Assembly: GCA_023053575.1 (NCBI GenBank)
Contig: JAKZAP010000003.1
Span: forward strand, 3,882,561 to 3,946,560
Source of the DNA: Branchinecta lynchi
Lineage: Eukaryota; Arthropoda; Branchiopoda; Anostraca; Branchinectidae
Direction: 5' to 3'
DNA: 64,000 nt
The translations under genes were made by a program, and so were the position numbers. The notes beneath the pieces are model-generated. The model made no database searches, was not told the DNA's origin, and saw only the letters and a list, made by a program, of their open reading frames with translations. Shown here one piece after another: positions 8,201 through 17,662 of this stretch; position 1 is the stretch's first letter, and every line of letters begins with the position of its first letter.

Positions 8201-9328
8201 TAGATTTGCTAAGATAGACCAAAGGAAACATTTCTGGTCGTTATTTTTTATATTTATACACGCTTTTTTATTTTTTACGAAATCTGGTAGTATTTTAAAC
8301 GTTCCTCCCATGTAAGATTCTATTCGCGTCATCCTATAATCAATTCCTTCATACCGACTAAATTGTAGCCCAGATCGAGGGGTATTACTTAAAGAACTAA
8401 GTCTCTTGTTATTATCATTCAAATGATTATGAGCAAGAATGCTATTTTTATTTAAAATCCAAGAAGTACTGTTGTAATATACTACTACTTCTTCATCATT
8501 CTCCTGTCGATGGAAAATAACGCGAGTTACAAACTGAACTCTATATTGATTTATTTCGTTCATTCGCCGCTGTATATCTGCGAAAGTAAAAGCAATAAGA
8601 GTATGCTCATCAACTCCATTACCTTGAACTGAAACGTTTACAGTGAATATATTCTCACTTTCGCTAAAAATAGTAGGCTGCTGTTCTTCTTCCGTTCTAA
8701 ATACATGATCAGGAATTAATTTTTCTTCTTTAATTTTTTTCTTATTTATGAAGAGAGTTGATAAATCGATTACTTTCTGTCTACTGTTATCACGTCTTTC
8801 TGTTTGATCTCTTACGATATCTCTATTTTTCTGTACGGAATCTTTATGTTTGGTAATAATATTATTATAGTATTCTTCAACTCTTTTTAGTACTTCTCCT
8901 CGGTTTCCGCGAGTTGATAGGTTCTTGTTTTTCAGAAATTTCTTTAATTCGATTGTCTCCTTTTCTTTGTTATCATTGTATTCTTGTTTTAGTTTTGTAA
9001 TGATGATATTATTTTCTTTTATCTCATCTTCCAGAATGGTTCGTAATCTCGGTTCTGGTTTGTAGTCGGATGGTCTGTTCTTATTATGAGTTCTTTCGTT
9101 TCTGCGTTCAATTTTAATTTTATCTTCAGCTATCAAAATATACTTATTAAGATGTTTTATTATATTATTTGTTATTTCATGTTTCTTAGCTCCATTTGTT
9201 TTGATTTTATTAATTTTCGCATAAGTCCGCAGTTCATTATATGTGTATAGCGATAATCTTTGTATAACCGCTTTGTTGTTTGATATAACCTTTTTACAAA
9301 GCTGAATAACCTCTGCAGTATTCATCAT
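5264..9328 (-). CDS. Protein-primed DNA polymerase B, intact (1354 aa)
   Basis: The replicative polymerase of the element. Visible parts in order: an N-terminal basic region with SAP-like helices (about 20-60 and 125-155); the region typical of Polinton PolB (KCFLWSILANLHP near 366, HYVLVKDLSRL near 459); a Cys2-HisCys zinc finger (484-506); Exo I with Asp538/Glu540 in IADFES; an HNH-like zinc insert (C633, C636, HFDHDH 645-650, H660, C663); Exo II KYDSHLF (682-688); Exo III YTKLNLKSD (837-845); motif A DANNLYG (941-947); motif B KLMNNACFG (1094-1102); motif C YMDTDS (1192-1197); and KVY (1261-1263). All catalytic acids are present. The start ATGATG follows the TAAATG signature. Confidence 0.96.
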   Translation of the reverse strand: MMNTAEVIQLCKKVISNNKAVIQRLSLYTYNELRTYAKINKIKTNGAKKHEITNNIIKHLNKYILIAEDKIKIERRNERTHNKNRPSDYKPEPRLRTILEDEIKENNIIITKLKQEYNDNKEKETIELKKFLKNKNLSTRGNRGEVLKRVEEYYNNIITKHKDSVQKNRDIVRDQTERRDNSRQKVIDLSTLFINKKKIKEEKLIPDHVFRTEEEQQPTIFSESENIFTVNVSVQGNGVDEHTLIAFTFADIQRRMNEINQYRVQFVTRVIFHRQENDEEVVVYYNSTSWILNKNSILAHNHLNDNNKRLSSLSNTPRSGLQFSRYEGIDYRMTRIESYMGGTFKILPDFVKNKKACINIKNNDQKCFLWSILANLHPAKDHVDRLSNYKQYENEFDFEGVTNFPMDTKDIHKFENRYNIKICLFQIEKEKIIRSHILKSTINGKTAKHIVHLLYFDNHYVLVKDLSRLVGPQISKKKTKTYLCTYCGRHFTKEEQYEKHESKNNCEDPDIIMPPEGSSIQYKNIAKQMKVPYCIIADFESYNEEYNQVNGKKTIKVAKQKPFAYGFQVCCSFDTNQNKYYDYFGEDAAKHFVKTITKVSTEIANKYESRQRNHTYTNAEITEKWKNLMNKTCHICTTEITENPHFDHDHMTGEDRGFAHAECNMKYRIPRHIPVVMHNLSKYDSHLFVRELIPDNGIFESAESFISFSKSISIRKTDTEIKYEIRFIDSIRFMASSLDKLSANLAKCDCKVPCNHLRQNFKFTSNSFKNDDEFKEIIKKGVYPYEFVDSFDKMKCAKLPPIESFYSRLTGKGIDKSDYKRAVSIWKQFNCETLLDYTKLNLKSDVLILSDVVENFRNVCIHNYDLDPLHYFSAPGLTWNAFLKHSKVDLPLFSKEDMYTFIEKGIRGGVSQCIKRYAKANNKYTSDYNKNKPSNYLMYLDANNLYGWAMSQNLPANDFQFISIPDDLKERNEYESIEYYNYLKTHINSIMKLQNVGAIYEVDLEYPKELHELHKDLPLAPEHFNGKLCTTVLDKTNYVVHHRNLEFYLQKGLILKRVHRILGFTESAYLKGYIDHNTALRTKGTNDFEKDFFKLMNNACFGKTMENVRKRADMEIITDDATREKIIKKPNFKSEIIFSEIFSVARMSKEKIKLDKPMYIGFAVLELSKLLMYEFHYDYMKPKYGDKIDLCYMDTDSFIYDIRTEDFYEDIKQDLNERFDTSDYAKDNPYGFPSVNKKVIGMMKDELGGQVMTEFVGLRSKVYAYLKDNQDPSKASKKLKGIKTNIVKDKITIQNYKDVLFGKTENLSITQYNLRSYKHNMFLEEQNKKALDPKDDKRIVSSDKFTTLPLGYKH

Positions 9329-9485
9329 TTAATAGGGGAACATTTTTATTAATAAATTTCTCCCGGCTGAGTTTTGTCAGCCGTAAAGAAAAGCACTGGT
9401 TTTCCAAATCCTTTACTATGTATTTTCCGACGCCCTTATGGGTTTCGCACATGCTTTACTACTAGTCACGGGTTTCCTTTATTCT

Positions 9486-9595
9486 TTACTACTCTTGACG
9501 AAATCGGCATTTGGTTACTACTCTTAACGAAAATCCGCTTTTGGTTACTACTCTTGACGAAATCGGCATTTGGTTACTACTCTTTATTTTGTTAG
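9486..9595 (+). repeat. 29-30-bp tandem repeat upstream of PolB (copy 1)
   Basis: About 3.5 units beginning TTACTACTCTTGACGAAATC lie between the divergent PolB and membrane-protein genes. The complement of each unit contains AAGAGTAGTAA. Copy 2 has an array in the same slot with a different 49-bp unit that shares only the AGAGTAGTA core. Probably a divergent promoter/enhancer or origin-associated array. Confidence 0.8.
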
Positions 9596-9629
9596 AAATA
9601 TTTTTCGAAACAATTTTATTATATTATAA

Positions 9630-10049
9630 ATGGAAGAATTAGAAAAGAAAATGTATGTTTACCGTCGCAGTTACAAGTACTACAATCGTATAAGTAATAG
9701 CTTACTTGTATCCAAATTCCTCTTTTCAGCAGCAGGAATGTCTGCGTTTCTAGTGCTACCGCTAGCTTCTTTAAGTTTGGGTGCTGTTATCATCGAAATA
9801 ATTGAAAAGCAATTAAGCATTGCTGATAGAAAAGCAGAATTTAGGACTATTTATGATTTTTATACTGAGTTGTTGTCAATGTTAAAATGCGGACAGTTAA
9901 CAATTGAGGAGGTAATTCAGAGAGAAACAGAGATGCGTAAAACCTTTCGATTTTTTCCTCGCGAAAAATACATGAAACAAGTCCGTCTGAATGGTTATAA
10001 ATATTGCAAGAATACATCAATAGTTCAGAAGAATGTTCCACCAGTGTGA
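9630..10049 (+). CDS. Small membrane protein (139 aa), copy 1
   Basis: The start is at TATAAATG. A basic, Tyr-rich N-terminus (1-25) is followed by a hydrophobic hairpin (about 28-62, two short helices separated by a Gly/Met-containing turn). A charged helical region and an Arg/Lys-rich C-terminus come next. I do not recognise a family; the layout is like a small two-helix membrane protein. It is transcribed divergently from PolB and conserved in copy 2 (42519-42941), where only the last 10 or so residues differ. A membrane-remodelling or virion-exit role is a guess. Confidence 0.75.
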   Translation: MEELEKKMYVYRRSYKYYNRISNSLLVSKFLFSAAGMSAFLVLPLASLSLGAVIIEIIEKQLSIADRKAEFRTIYDFYTELLSMLKCGQLTIEEVIQRETEMRKTFRFFPREKYMKQVRLNGYKYCKNTSIVQKNVPPV

Positions 10050-10140
10050 CTCTTCACACATAACCACCACCTAGCAACAAAATCTAGCTTATAACTCAAT
10101 CAATGAAACACCAATTTATTGAGAAAACTAAATTCAACAT

Positions 10141-10917
10141 TTATAGACTCAGATTATCAAAATCAATCAACACTTCATCGGATAAGAAAACTTGCGCAGG
10201 ATGCTCCTTGAGTAATGAAGACAATATCTCATCCTCTTGGATCGCTTTGCGAATAGCTTTTTCATTTTCGACGATGCAATAGTACCCTTTCCCACAGAAA
10301 GCTATTCCAGGATATTCGCGGACTAATCCATACAACTGAAGATATCTTCTTATTGTTGATTTGCTTTCTCCATATTTCTTAAATCGTTCTTCAAGAAAAC
10401 ACTTGTGCAGATTCTCAGGGTTGTCATTGAACAGTTTTTGCATGTACGCATACACTTCACCTTTTTTCGCTTTTAGTAACACTGATAAATAATCCAAATA
10501 CACCTCCACTTTATTTAAATCAATAATTAAACGTTCTGCTTGTTCCAAACTGACTCCACATATTTTGCTGCTCAGCACCTTCTTGATGCTTACGTCCACT
10601 TTGAAGTTTCCAAACCTTCGCGAAGCATGTAAATTCGCTTTAATATCGGCTAAAAACTGCACGCTCTTCTCTTTTTTCTTGTCAACAGAGGAACACGCTG
10701 TCGTACGGTCTTCACCTTCGACTTCATCTGAGGCTGTGACTACCTTACTCCACAGCGAAAGGAATGTTTCTTGCTCCGATTTCTCCAGTTTGAACAACCC
10801 ATTCATATACTTTTTCGGAATGGTTGCTGTTTTCTTCTGAATACCTTCGCTGTTCATCTGAAAATAAAAATCTTTTAACGACCTTGATGATTCCTTTACA
10901 GAATTTTTGAAGACCAT
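10141..10917 (-). CDS. Accessory protein found only in copy 1 (258 aa), possible HTH
   Basis: I do not recognise this gene with certainty. Residues about 175-215 contain 'KYGESKSTIRRYLQLYGLVREYPGI', which looks like a helix-turn-helix. Uncharacterised Polinton proteins with a similar 'T.RRY..LY.L...YP' block exist, from memory. It has no TAAATG signature. Its first codons lie inside a 64-bp repeat array whose units continue upstream to about 11093, so the promoter and 5' end look like a duplicated module. Copy 2 lacks the gene; the same slot there holds about 430 bp of unrelated DNA with a tRNA-like stretch. It may be recently acquired or recently lost cargo. Confidence 0.7.
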   Translation of the reverse strand: MVFKNSVKESSRSLKDFYFQMNSEGIQKKTATIPKKYMNGLFKLEKSEQETFLSLWSKVVTASDEVEGEDRTTACSSVDKKKEKSVQFLADIKANLHASRRFGNFKVDVSIKKVLSSKICGVSLEQAERLIIDLNKVEVYLDYLSVLLKAKKGEVYAYMQKLFNDNPENLHKCFLEERFKKYGESKSTIRRYLQLYGLVREYPGIAFCGKGYYCIVENEKAIRKAIQEDEILSSLLKEHPAQVFLSDEVLIDFDNLSL

Positions 10918-11093
10918 TTGATTCCTACTTCATCTCGTGTGACACGCTTCGCAACATTATCTGACCCAGATAATTCCTTTACAGAATTTCCTACGTCATC
11001 TCGTGTGATGCGCTTCGCAACATTATCTAACCCATTAAAAATTCTTTACAGAATTTCCTACGTCATCTCGTGTGATGCGCTTCGTCATCTGAT
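10891..11093 (-). repeat. Three direct repeats (about 64-80 bp) over the accessory-gene 5' end
   Basis: Units share TTTACAGAATTTCCTACGTC and TCTCGTGTGATGCGCTTCG. The first (degenerate) unit contains the start codon of the 258-aa gene; the others lie directly upstream, as in promoter-proximal enhancer repeats. Confidence 0.85.
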
Positions 11094-11280
11094 AACTCGT
11101 TTGGTATATTTGATATTTGCGTAATTGTTTGTTTCAGACGAAGCTATTCCTATCTTGCTAGATATCCTTGTTTTTATCGCTAGAAAACTAAAAAATACTT
11201 ACATTGGAAATTTTTTCTTTCTTCAACACCTTCTTAATCTCAACTTGTTTACAAATGTCTCCTTAACCAGATGCGCGACA

Positions 11281-11366
11281 CTATATATATATTCGCGAAT
11301 CTTCTCCGCCGAGTCTTGTTATCTGCTGGAGGTGACGCATCTAAATATTCGAGAATATTCGAGAAT
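11281..11366 (+). promoter_or_regulatory. TATA stretch with two perfect heat-shock elements
   Basis: TATATATAT at 11282-11290 is followed by TTC-gc-GAA-tc-TTC (11292-11304), a three-unit heat-shock element. TTC-ga-GAA-ta-TTC-ga-GAA (11348-11365) is a four-unit element with perfect 5-bp spacing, inside a palindrome with CTAAATATTC/GAATATTTAG arms. They lie between the accessory gene and the terminal ORF, so either could be driven by heat-shock factor. HSF binding to nGAAn arrays is established; its use here is inference. Confidence 0.55.
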
Positions 11367-11427
11367 ATTTAGTGTGACGCATCTCTCACACCACAGGTGT
11401 TACGATCTGCCGGTAATTAGGAGCTTT

Positions 11428-11994
11428 GGATTTTTATTTAATAAAATCATCCCCTAATAAATGGAGTCCACAAAGGAAGTCTTGAATACAATCAGAATGA
11501 ATAAATACAATGAGACAATCAGGAAAGAAGAACTAGTTCTAGGATTGAAATATACTATTGTTAAAATGAGAATTGCTAAGACAAAATATGGTGATAAGTT
11601 GGTTGTAGTTATTAATCATAATGACAAACCCTGTGATTTGTTTATAACGCAGAAATATAATGCCATTGCTAACGAATTACTTTTAAAGAAAAATCTAGTT
11701 TTGCAGCCTATTGTACGCGAAAACAAGAACAAAGAAACATATGTGGATTTAGAACTGTTTACTCAGTAATATTTGAATAAAAAAGAAGTAGTAGTATATT
11801 GTAGTATTTTATATGTAGTAAAGGGTAATATTTCTCATTTCTTGTATCCTTTATTTTGGAAGTAAGAAAATAAAAATGTTCTTAAAAAGGGGGATAATTT
11901 GGTAAAAAGGATGTTAAAATTTAAGAAATTGATGTTAAAATGGGGTTTTGAAATTGGGGGAAGGGTGGGCCAGAACCCCCTTTATATAACTACT
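11428..11994 (+). repeat. Terminal inverted repeat of Polinton copy 1 (window-internal end)
   Basis: Homologous to both terminal repeats of copy 2. It contains the 102-aa terminal ORF, a poly(A)-signal-like GAATAAA after the stop, and the terminus complementary to AGTAGTTATATAAAGG. Homology to copy 2 stops near 11428, so it is about 50 bp shorter than the copy-2 repeats. It differs from them at several sites at which the two copy-2 repeats agree with each other. Confidence 0.92.
11461..11769 (+). CDS. Terminal-repeat protein (102 aa), possible OB-fold, copy 1
   Basis: Small basic protein starting at CCCCTAATAAATG and read outward to the terminus. The pattern 'L.LGLKYTIVKMRIAKTKYGDKLVVVI' in the first half resembles small Polinton and viral proteins with a 'KTKYG' beta-hairpin. 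I suspect an OB-fold, ssDNA-binding-like role, which would suit a protein-primed strand-displacement replicon. Length and protein sequence match those in copy 2 (41721-42029 and 53985-54293), although several nucleotides differ, so the protein is conserved. No catalytic motif is visible. Confidence 0.78.
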   Translation: MESTKEVLNTIRMNKYNETIRKEELVLGLKYTIVKMRIAKTKYGDKLVVVINHNDKPCDLFITQKYNAIANELLLKKNLVLQPIVRENKNKETYVDLELFTQ

Positions 11995-12560
11995 CCTGTC
12001 GACTGAATGGCAAGGTTTCAGCTTTAGCCATTTGCTCCTTGTACATGCGCTCACTTCCATTTTTAGAGGAGTAATTAGTTTTTTAATGAGTTTTTAAATA
12101 AATAAATCAATCGATCGATTCTGAATCCTTTATAGGCGGCAATTTGCTTCGAGAAGCCGTGTGTTCCTCAGACTTGGCACGAAATCTAGAACCATATTTC
12201 GTCCACTTTCGTACGAAATGACCGACTTTTACTGTTTTAGAAGCAGCGTTATAAAGTTTTGGAATAATGCCTTTTTAATGATCACTTTCTCCTCCAGTCC
12301 ACAGCAATATACCGAAAAACGTTCCGACAAACATCAAAACAATGAGTATTCGTAAGACGGAAAAGCAATTTTCTTTAAATGCCGTCGTCAAGATTCTGGA
12401 GTCTCACGGCATTAGAGAAGTCCTTTTTTGGCAGGCGTGGTTTTTACAATTCGTTGTACTGACTTTCCCTGTTTTAAAGACCCGTTCAAAAGCCTGCCTA
12501 TAGCCAAGCACAGATGCCTGAGCACGAGCCTAGCACACCATTCACCCACGCCTAAGCACA
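11995..12560. other. Flanking DNA, nothing recognised
   Basis: This is host flank of Polinton copy 1. No ORF, repeat family or RNA gene that I can support. Confidence 0.5.
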
Positions 12561-12853
12561 CGTCAGAGCAAAGTAACTCTAGAGAGTAATGCGAAGACCT
12601 ATACTTTTCCCACGCATCAAAATGGGCCTCCTTCGCAGCGCCGCCCAGCTCGCTTCGCGAGAGAACCTTCAGCAAACTGTTCGTGTGTACAGTGGCGGAC
12701 GTAGAAAATAGAAAGCCAGCGCTCGTTAACGACTGGTTGAGTTTCAGTAGGGATGTTCGAGTCCTCTAGCGGAGCTAGTGTCACTGCGATTTGACTGTGT
12801 GTCACTTTTTCAAAGTTCACGCATTACTCTCTAGAGTTATTTTGCTCTGGCAC
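12561..12853. mobile_element. MITE, family X copy 1
   Basis: Inverted termini: CAGAGCAAAGTAACTCTAGA on the left, and TCTAGAGTTATTTTGCTCTG on the right. The same CAGAGCAAAATAA terminus recurs at 28899-29286 and 62595-63114. No coding capacity. Confidence 0.75.
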
Positions 12854-12859
12854 AGATTC

Positions 12860-14880
12860 TGGTCCAGGCAAGTAGATCTAGGCTTTAGAACCTCCCGCTG
12901 CCTCGGGATGTGCCTAAGCATCTATGCTTTGCAAGGCATGCTAGTGAACACGTCATAATAGTCAATCTTGTTTTTGCATGCCACGGATTTTTTTTTTTTT
13001 GCTGTTTTTGATCGTCGCTTTTTGTTTCGCAGATACGACCGGATACTTTAGTCTGTCACTAATTACACACGAAGAACCGGACTTCAATTCGCTATTTTTT
13101 ATACGATTTTTTTGTATTCTCGATTAGTCCATATTCACCTACACACACAGACTTGCAAATCTAAACTAATTTACTAGAAAGGAGGCTGTTGCAAGAGGTT
13201 GATAATTTTTCTTCCGCTTATGAGAGGGGGCTGATTTCATAACGGAACGCCTTGAAGAAGTGACTTATATGTTCTAATACTGAACGCTAACCAACGACGA
13301 AGGCAATTGTGAAATAAAAAACATAGGCGTTTTTCCGTGCTTCCACAAACAGTTTGTGGGACGATTGTGGCTCGAAAAGAGTGTTTCCGCGGCCTTTTGT
13401 GCGGCCCACAGGTGTGTTTCCGTGACTAACAAGATTTCTGTGGCTCGCTTTGTGGCTCGAGTTCGAAAAACAACTGCCGAGGTGATTGTCGATTTTGTGG
13501 CTCGGTTTTGGCGGGAAACTCAAATTAGGAGCAAAATAACATCAAAAGAATAAAATTAAAAGCTTTCTCAAGTATGTAGACATAAAACTCAGGATCCTTT
13601 TTACACGGAATGGTGAGGAAGAAAGCCTGGAGTTCTATTTATTGAGATTCTTACATGGACTTCATTTTTATTTTCACACATTTGAAATTACCACCCCAAA
13701 AATAGACCAAACGGCGTTTCCACGAATTCCAACTTTTTGCTAGACTGAGTGGCACACAACTGTGTTTCCGCGATAAACCCTCAGAAGTGTGTGGCCCACA
13801 GCTGTGTCGCGGAAAAAGGCCTATAGCATTGTATCCCTTGCTAGCCTTCACGAATCCATAAAACAATGAACAGCTTATTAGGGTATTGGTTAACGAAGAA
13901 GACATTGCGAGGCACTTTTACCTTAAAGCAGAACTGAAACCTTGAAGTATTTTTTTTTACTACCCTCACAGGCCCATTCGGGCTTTCCTGCAGTCAGAAG
14001 TATAAGCTACATGTATAAAGGATGTTAAGAGGGTTACAATTGGTGTGTTCATGTAGTTTAGCAGTAAAAGTTGTCTTAGTGCCTTAATAACAAAAAAAAA
14101 GTCATAAATCTTTATCGTAAGGAATACATCAAAAGTACAAGTAATAACAAGGAAATTCCGCTATTTGAAAATCGATTATTCAAGGAATAGCAGAACAATC
14201 AAGTAACGTATTTTCAGCGGGTCTTAGAGCCAATTTTAGTGAATAAGTGATGAATAACTAGATTGTCGTATCTCAGCCCTTTTCGGTTAAACTTTAAAGT
14301 GTTCACTGAAGTGGACATACCGTACCTCCGACTCAGCCAATCATGAACACGCGGGGCGGGTTTTTAATTGTGAAAAATGCTCCGAACTGGAACATTAGAA
14401 CTGGCTAGAATGGGAAAGCATGAACAAATTGACATTAAAATCGAAAATATGAGGACTCTTCTTAATGAGGTTAAGGTTAAGGTACAGTTTTATTGACAAA
14501 TATAAACAAACCTCATGTTGCTTAAAAGGGTCAGCAAGTTAGTTGGAGATTTTCTGGGATTTGTTTTCCGGTAGCCTTTTTAGTTGCCAAGACAAAAAAA
14601 TAATTCTGTGGTATTTTATCTGAATGTTTGAATTTTGACTGTGTTCAAATTTTGAATATGCTTCAACTGACTAAGTTTTTGTTTGACTAAATAGATTTAT
14701 GTTGACGTGAAATGCAAATCGGACACGATTGCTATGAAAGACATTTTCAAATTAACTCTGCTAGTCTACTAAATACTTTTGATGACTAACCCCAGGTTCA
14801 CACAGACGTTCACACAACCCAGCCAAATAAGCGCTTTAGCAGTTTTTCAGTTCACAACTTAAATACTATTACTTCACTTA
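12860..14880. other. Intergenic or downstream-intron DNA with short dispersed repeats
   Basis: Between 13320 and 13830 there are scattered repeats of GTGTTTCCGCG and GTGGCCCACAG-like motifs, probably old MITE debris. At 14787-14812 there is a solo end (GGTTCACACAGACGTTCACA) of the Harbinger-like family found at 59404-59780. Elsewhere I see nothing. Confidence 0.45.
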
Positions 14881-14881
14881 C

Positions 14882-15062
14882 TATCGGATGGTAGGCTGCA
14901 TTGCCAGGCGATACAGCATTCATCGTTTGCTAGAGGTCCAAGTTTAGCTTCGCTCAAGTCACAGGGTAAGTTCCTAGGTGGCGTTGCTGTAACGGGCGGA
15001 CATCTTGCACTACAGGTAACGTTCCCAAACTCGCAATAGCAACGCTTATCACAACCACTGGC
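14882..15062 (-). CDS. VWC-domain gene, exon (most 3' seen)
   Basis: Exon bounded by acceptor CTTTCAG and donor GTAAGT on the minus strand. It encodes the C-terminal two thirds of a VWC domain (GCDKRCYCEFGNVTC, SARCPP, then NDECCIAWQC). It is in phase 0 with the exon at 17663-18066, which supplies the first part of the same domain (CQYKGDKFKNFEELPS). Ten-cysteine VWC modules are extracellular and in chordin/CV-2-type proteins bind BMPs. It ends in phase 1, so the gene continues downstream beyond 14881. Confidence 0.82.
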
Positions 15063-15107
15063 CTGAAAGGGGAGGAAAGACGAACTTTACAATCCGGAAC
15101 AATACGA

Positions 15108-15385
15108 GCGTTACCATAGTTACTACGCATAACGTCGCGGGTCCTGGCTTCTTGGCCTCAAGGCTGGAACGAATTTTCCTATTATCGGCAAATATCGTGC
15201 CGCGGGCTGATCGGAAGAATCACGTCACAGAGATCGTAGTTACCAAGCTAACGACGCTCCCGAGCGTGGTAAGCAAATTAGTACTATTTCGAGAAGGTTG
15301 GAACGGGCAGCGTAGTAACTTTTTATGAGGTGAAACTAATAGTTACTATTACTATTGTAAGAAAGGTCGAACATGCTCTAAATTT
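15108..15385. repeat. Foldback repeat family 'GTTCCA', copy a
   Basis: Contains the family signatures GTTACTACGCAT, CAAGGCTGGAAC, GAGCGTGGTAAGCAAAT, TTTCGAGAAGGTTGGAACGG and palindromic AGTTACTAT blocks. Related copies are at 25688-25875, 34940-35215 and 35664-36172. No ORF. Confidence 0.65.
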
Positions 15386-15603
15386 GCTTAGTTCAGGACA
15401 CAAGCAGTCCACTGTACTGCTAGAAGTTCGATAATAGGTAACACGTGGCTGTGTTGCTAGAATGGTAACGTGAAGTTGCACTTTTAATTCATTTATTTTC
15501 AGACATTTTTAGTTACCGTCAAACAATAAACTAACACGAGGTTAAATTTTGGGTCGATTGTGTGGTACACAATTCAGTTTCAGCGACAAAGTTGCAATTT
15601 TGC

Positions 15604-15905
15604 AGATACCATGGTACCTGATACCACGGTATTAGATTCACATTTTGTCAATGTTCGTAGTTATCACGGTATCTGATGCTACGGTTGCTTTGCAAAAACG
15701 ACAAGTGCCAAACTTCTTTCGAACCAGTTTGACAAAAACCCAGGCTCCTGTGTTGGTGATGATGAAAATGAGATGAATTATCAGATACCACGATCAGTTC
15801 GTCAGATGAGTCACATCCGCGACTGTGGTATCTAAGATCAATTAGGCCTACTATGTTAACTGCGAAAACAACTTTAGACCGTGGTATCAGATACCGTCTT
15901 ATCCG
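15604..15905. repeat. Palindrome cluster, ACCGTGGTATCTGATACCAC type
   Basis: Several perfect or degenerate copies of a 20-22-bp palindrome built from GTGGTATC and GATACCAC, spaced 30-100 bp apart. A second cluster is at 19545-19930. Function unknown. Confidence 0.7.
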
Positions 15906-16524
15906 CAAAACGCAACTAACGAATCGAAAATGTGTGTCACACAAATTTGGAAAAATGCCTTACGATTCCGCTTCTCAAACTGGAAATTCTAATTAGTTAC
16001 TCAACAAGTGATTGCAGTGGTTACGTAGAAAACTAACAGGCCATTAAAGTGTGTGACACACATATGTGCAACGGAAAAACCGCCTGCAATAAACGGCCGT
16101 GATAGGTATCTTGGCCCACACCTGAAATAAGTTTGAACTAATGCCACAGTTTTCAGAGCCACCGTGTTTAGTTGAGAAATGTGTTTTTTTTGTGAAACTA
16201 TTATTATTACTATTATTGTTATTATTTATTTTAATCCTTGAAAACTCAAGAGAAGTGTATAAAAAGGAACAACAACATGTCAATCCGACTCACACACACT
16301 TACCTACTAGTCAACAGCTGCCCGTTAAAGATAAATTAGCCTACTAAATTACTACTAAAGTTCAAAATAAACAAACTAATCAGGGCACTTTTTTGTGAAA
16401 AAAGGTTGTGATCAAGAAGAAGCTTGTACCTTCTGGTGCCGAGGGCCTAAAGGATGAGAATACACCAGCTATTTAATTTTATGGGCGCTTTTTTCCGCTA
16501 GGAGTTCGCAACTGCAAATTAAGC

Positions 16525-17580
16525 AAGACCAAAGGTTTCGATGGGATCCCAAAAATATAATATTTACAGACAATCGGGTCTAGTAGCGGTTCAGTGGTAA
16601 TCATCGGAGAAGACGAAGTTCAAATATGGATTCAGCATGTGAGTTTACCCCTATAGCCTGCGTCATGTCTACTTTGACGAAAGTTCCTGCCTTACTTCTG
16701 CCAAATTTCCAATTTCACCAGGATTCCGTGCGAACTACTTGTCTTGCAAAAAAATTGAAGTTCAAAAACAGATTCAGCGTTACCATCCATATCTCCATAC
16801 CATCCATATCTCCATAATCAACAGATAATCGTGGTGAAATGTGTCCAGGTATAAAATGATTGTCATACACGAATTCAGCATGCCTTCTTACCCGTAAATC
16901 GAACACCTAATGAAATTCATCTAAAACTTTTACTTTTAACAGATTTTCCGGTTTTGGCCGGATTCCGGGCGATCTGCTTGTTCGGCGACAAAATACTTTT
17001 CATATTCGGATTCAGCATGTTTCACTATCCTTAAATCGAACCTCTTATCAACTTCAGACTAATCTTTTATTTTTGACAAACTTTCTGGTCTTGGCCAGAT
17101 TCCGGCCGATCTAGTTGTCCGACGAGAAAATATTTTTCATATTCGGATTCAGCATGTCTCCTTAATCTAAATCGGATATTTAATCAACTTCAGATAAGAC
17201 TTTTACTTTTAACAAACTTTCCGGTTTTAGCCGGATTCCGGGTGAACTATTTGTCCGGCGTGAAAATGTTTTTTATATTCGTGTTCAGCATTTCGTCTTA
17301 CCCCATAATCAACTATCTCATTAGCTTTTAAAAATATGTTATTCGCCCCTTAATTTGAAACCCCTCCCCCTTGCCTAAATATGCAGCTATCGGGCCCATC
17401 TACGAACTCGATCTTTCCCTTAACTCGAAGATTCCTCACACCAAGTTTCATCAAAATATCTCATTCCCTTCGAGAGTTATCGTGCTGACAGACGGACGGA
17501 CAGACGGACGGACCGACAGACGGACAACTTTTGCGATGTCATAGGTATCCCTCCACTTACGTTTTGGGATCCCAAAAAAA
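16525..17580 (+). repeat. GGGATCCC dispersed repeat family, copy 1
   Basis: Begins with CCAAAGGTTTCGATGGGATC and ends with ACGTTTTGGGATCCC. The interior has degenerate tandem units of about 137 bp (TTCCGGTTTTGGCCGGATTC, CAGCATGT..., AAATCGAAC) and a 3' part with GACGGACGGACAG repeats. Non-coding. Other copies: 20200-21305, 29456-30812, 39780-40720 (degenerate) and 56224-56930. Confidence 0.8.
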
Positions 17581-17662
17581 AGGAAGAGAACGATATTAAA
17601 TGAGCAGAATGTGTTGCTACCAATCCAGATACCGAATTCATTCAGACAAAGAGAAAACTTAC

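Larger units (their letters stand above)
1..11994 (-). mobile_element. Polinton/Maverick copy 1 (adintovirus-like), cut by window edge
   Basis: A large self-synthesising DNA transposon read on the minus strand. Its terminus is at 11994, where the sequence ends in TATAACTACT, the complement of the AGTAGT terminus of copy 2. The far half (rest of the penton gene, pVI-like gene, major capsid gene, other terminal repeat) lies beyond position 1. Gene order matches copy 2 apart from an extra 258-aa gene at 10141-10917. PolB is full length here, but the integrase carries a 14-bp duplication that shifts its frame. The expected 6-bp target duplication would be CCTGTC (11995-12000), but its partner is outside the window. 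Presence of PolB, integrase, ATPase and adenain-like protease together defines the family. Confidence 0.96.
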
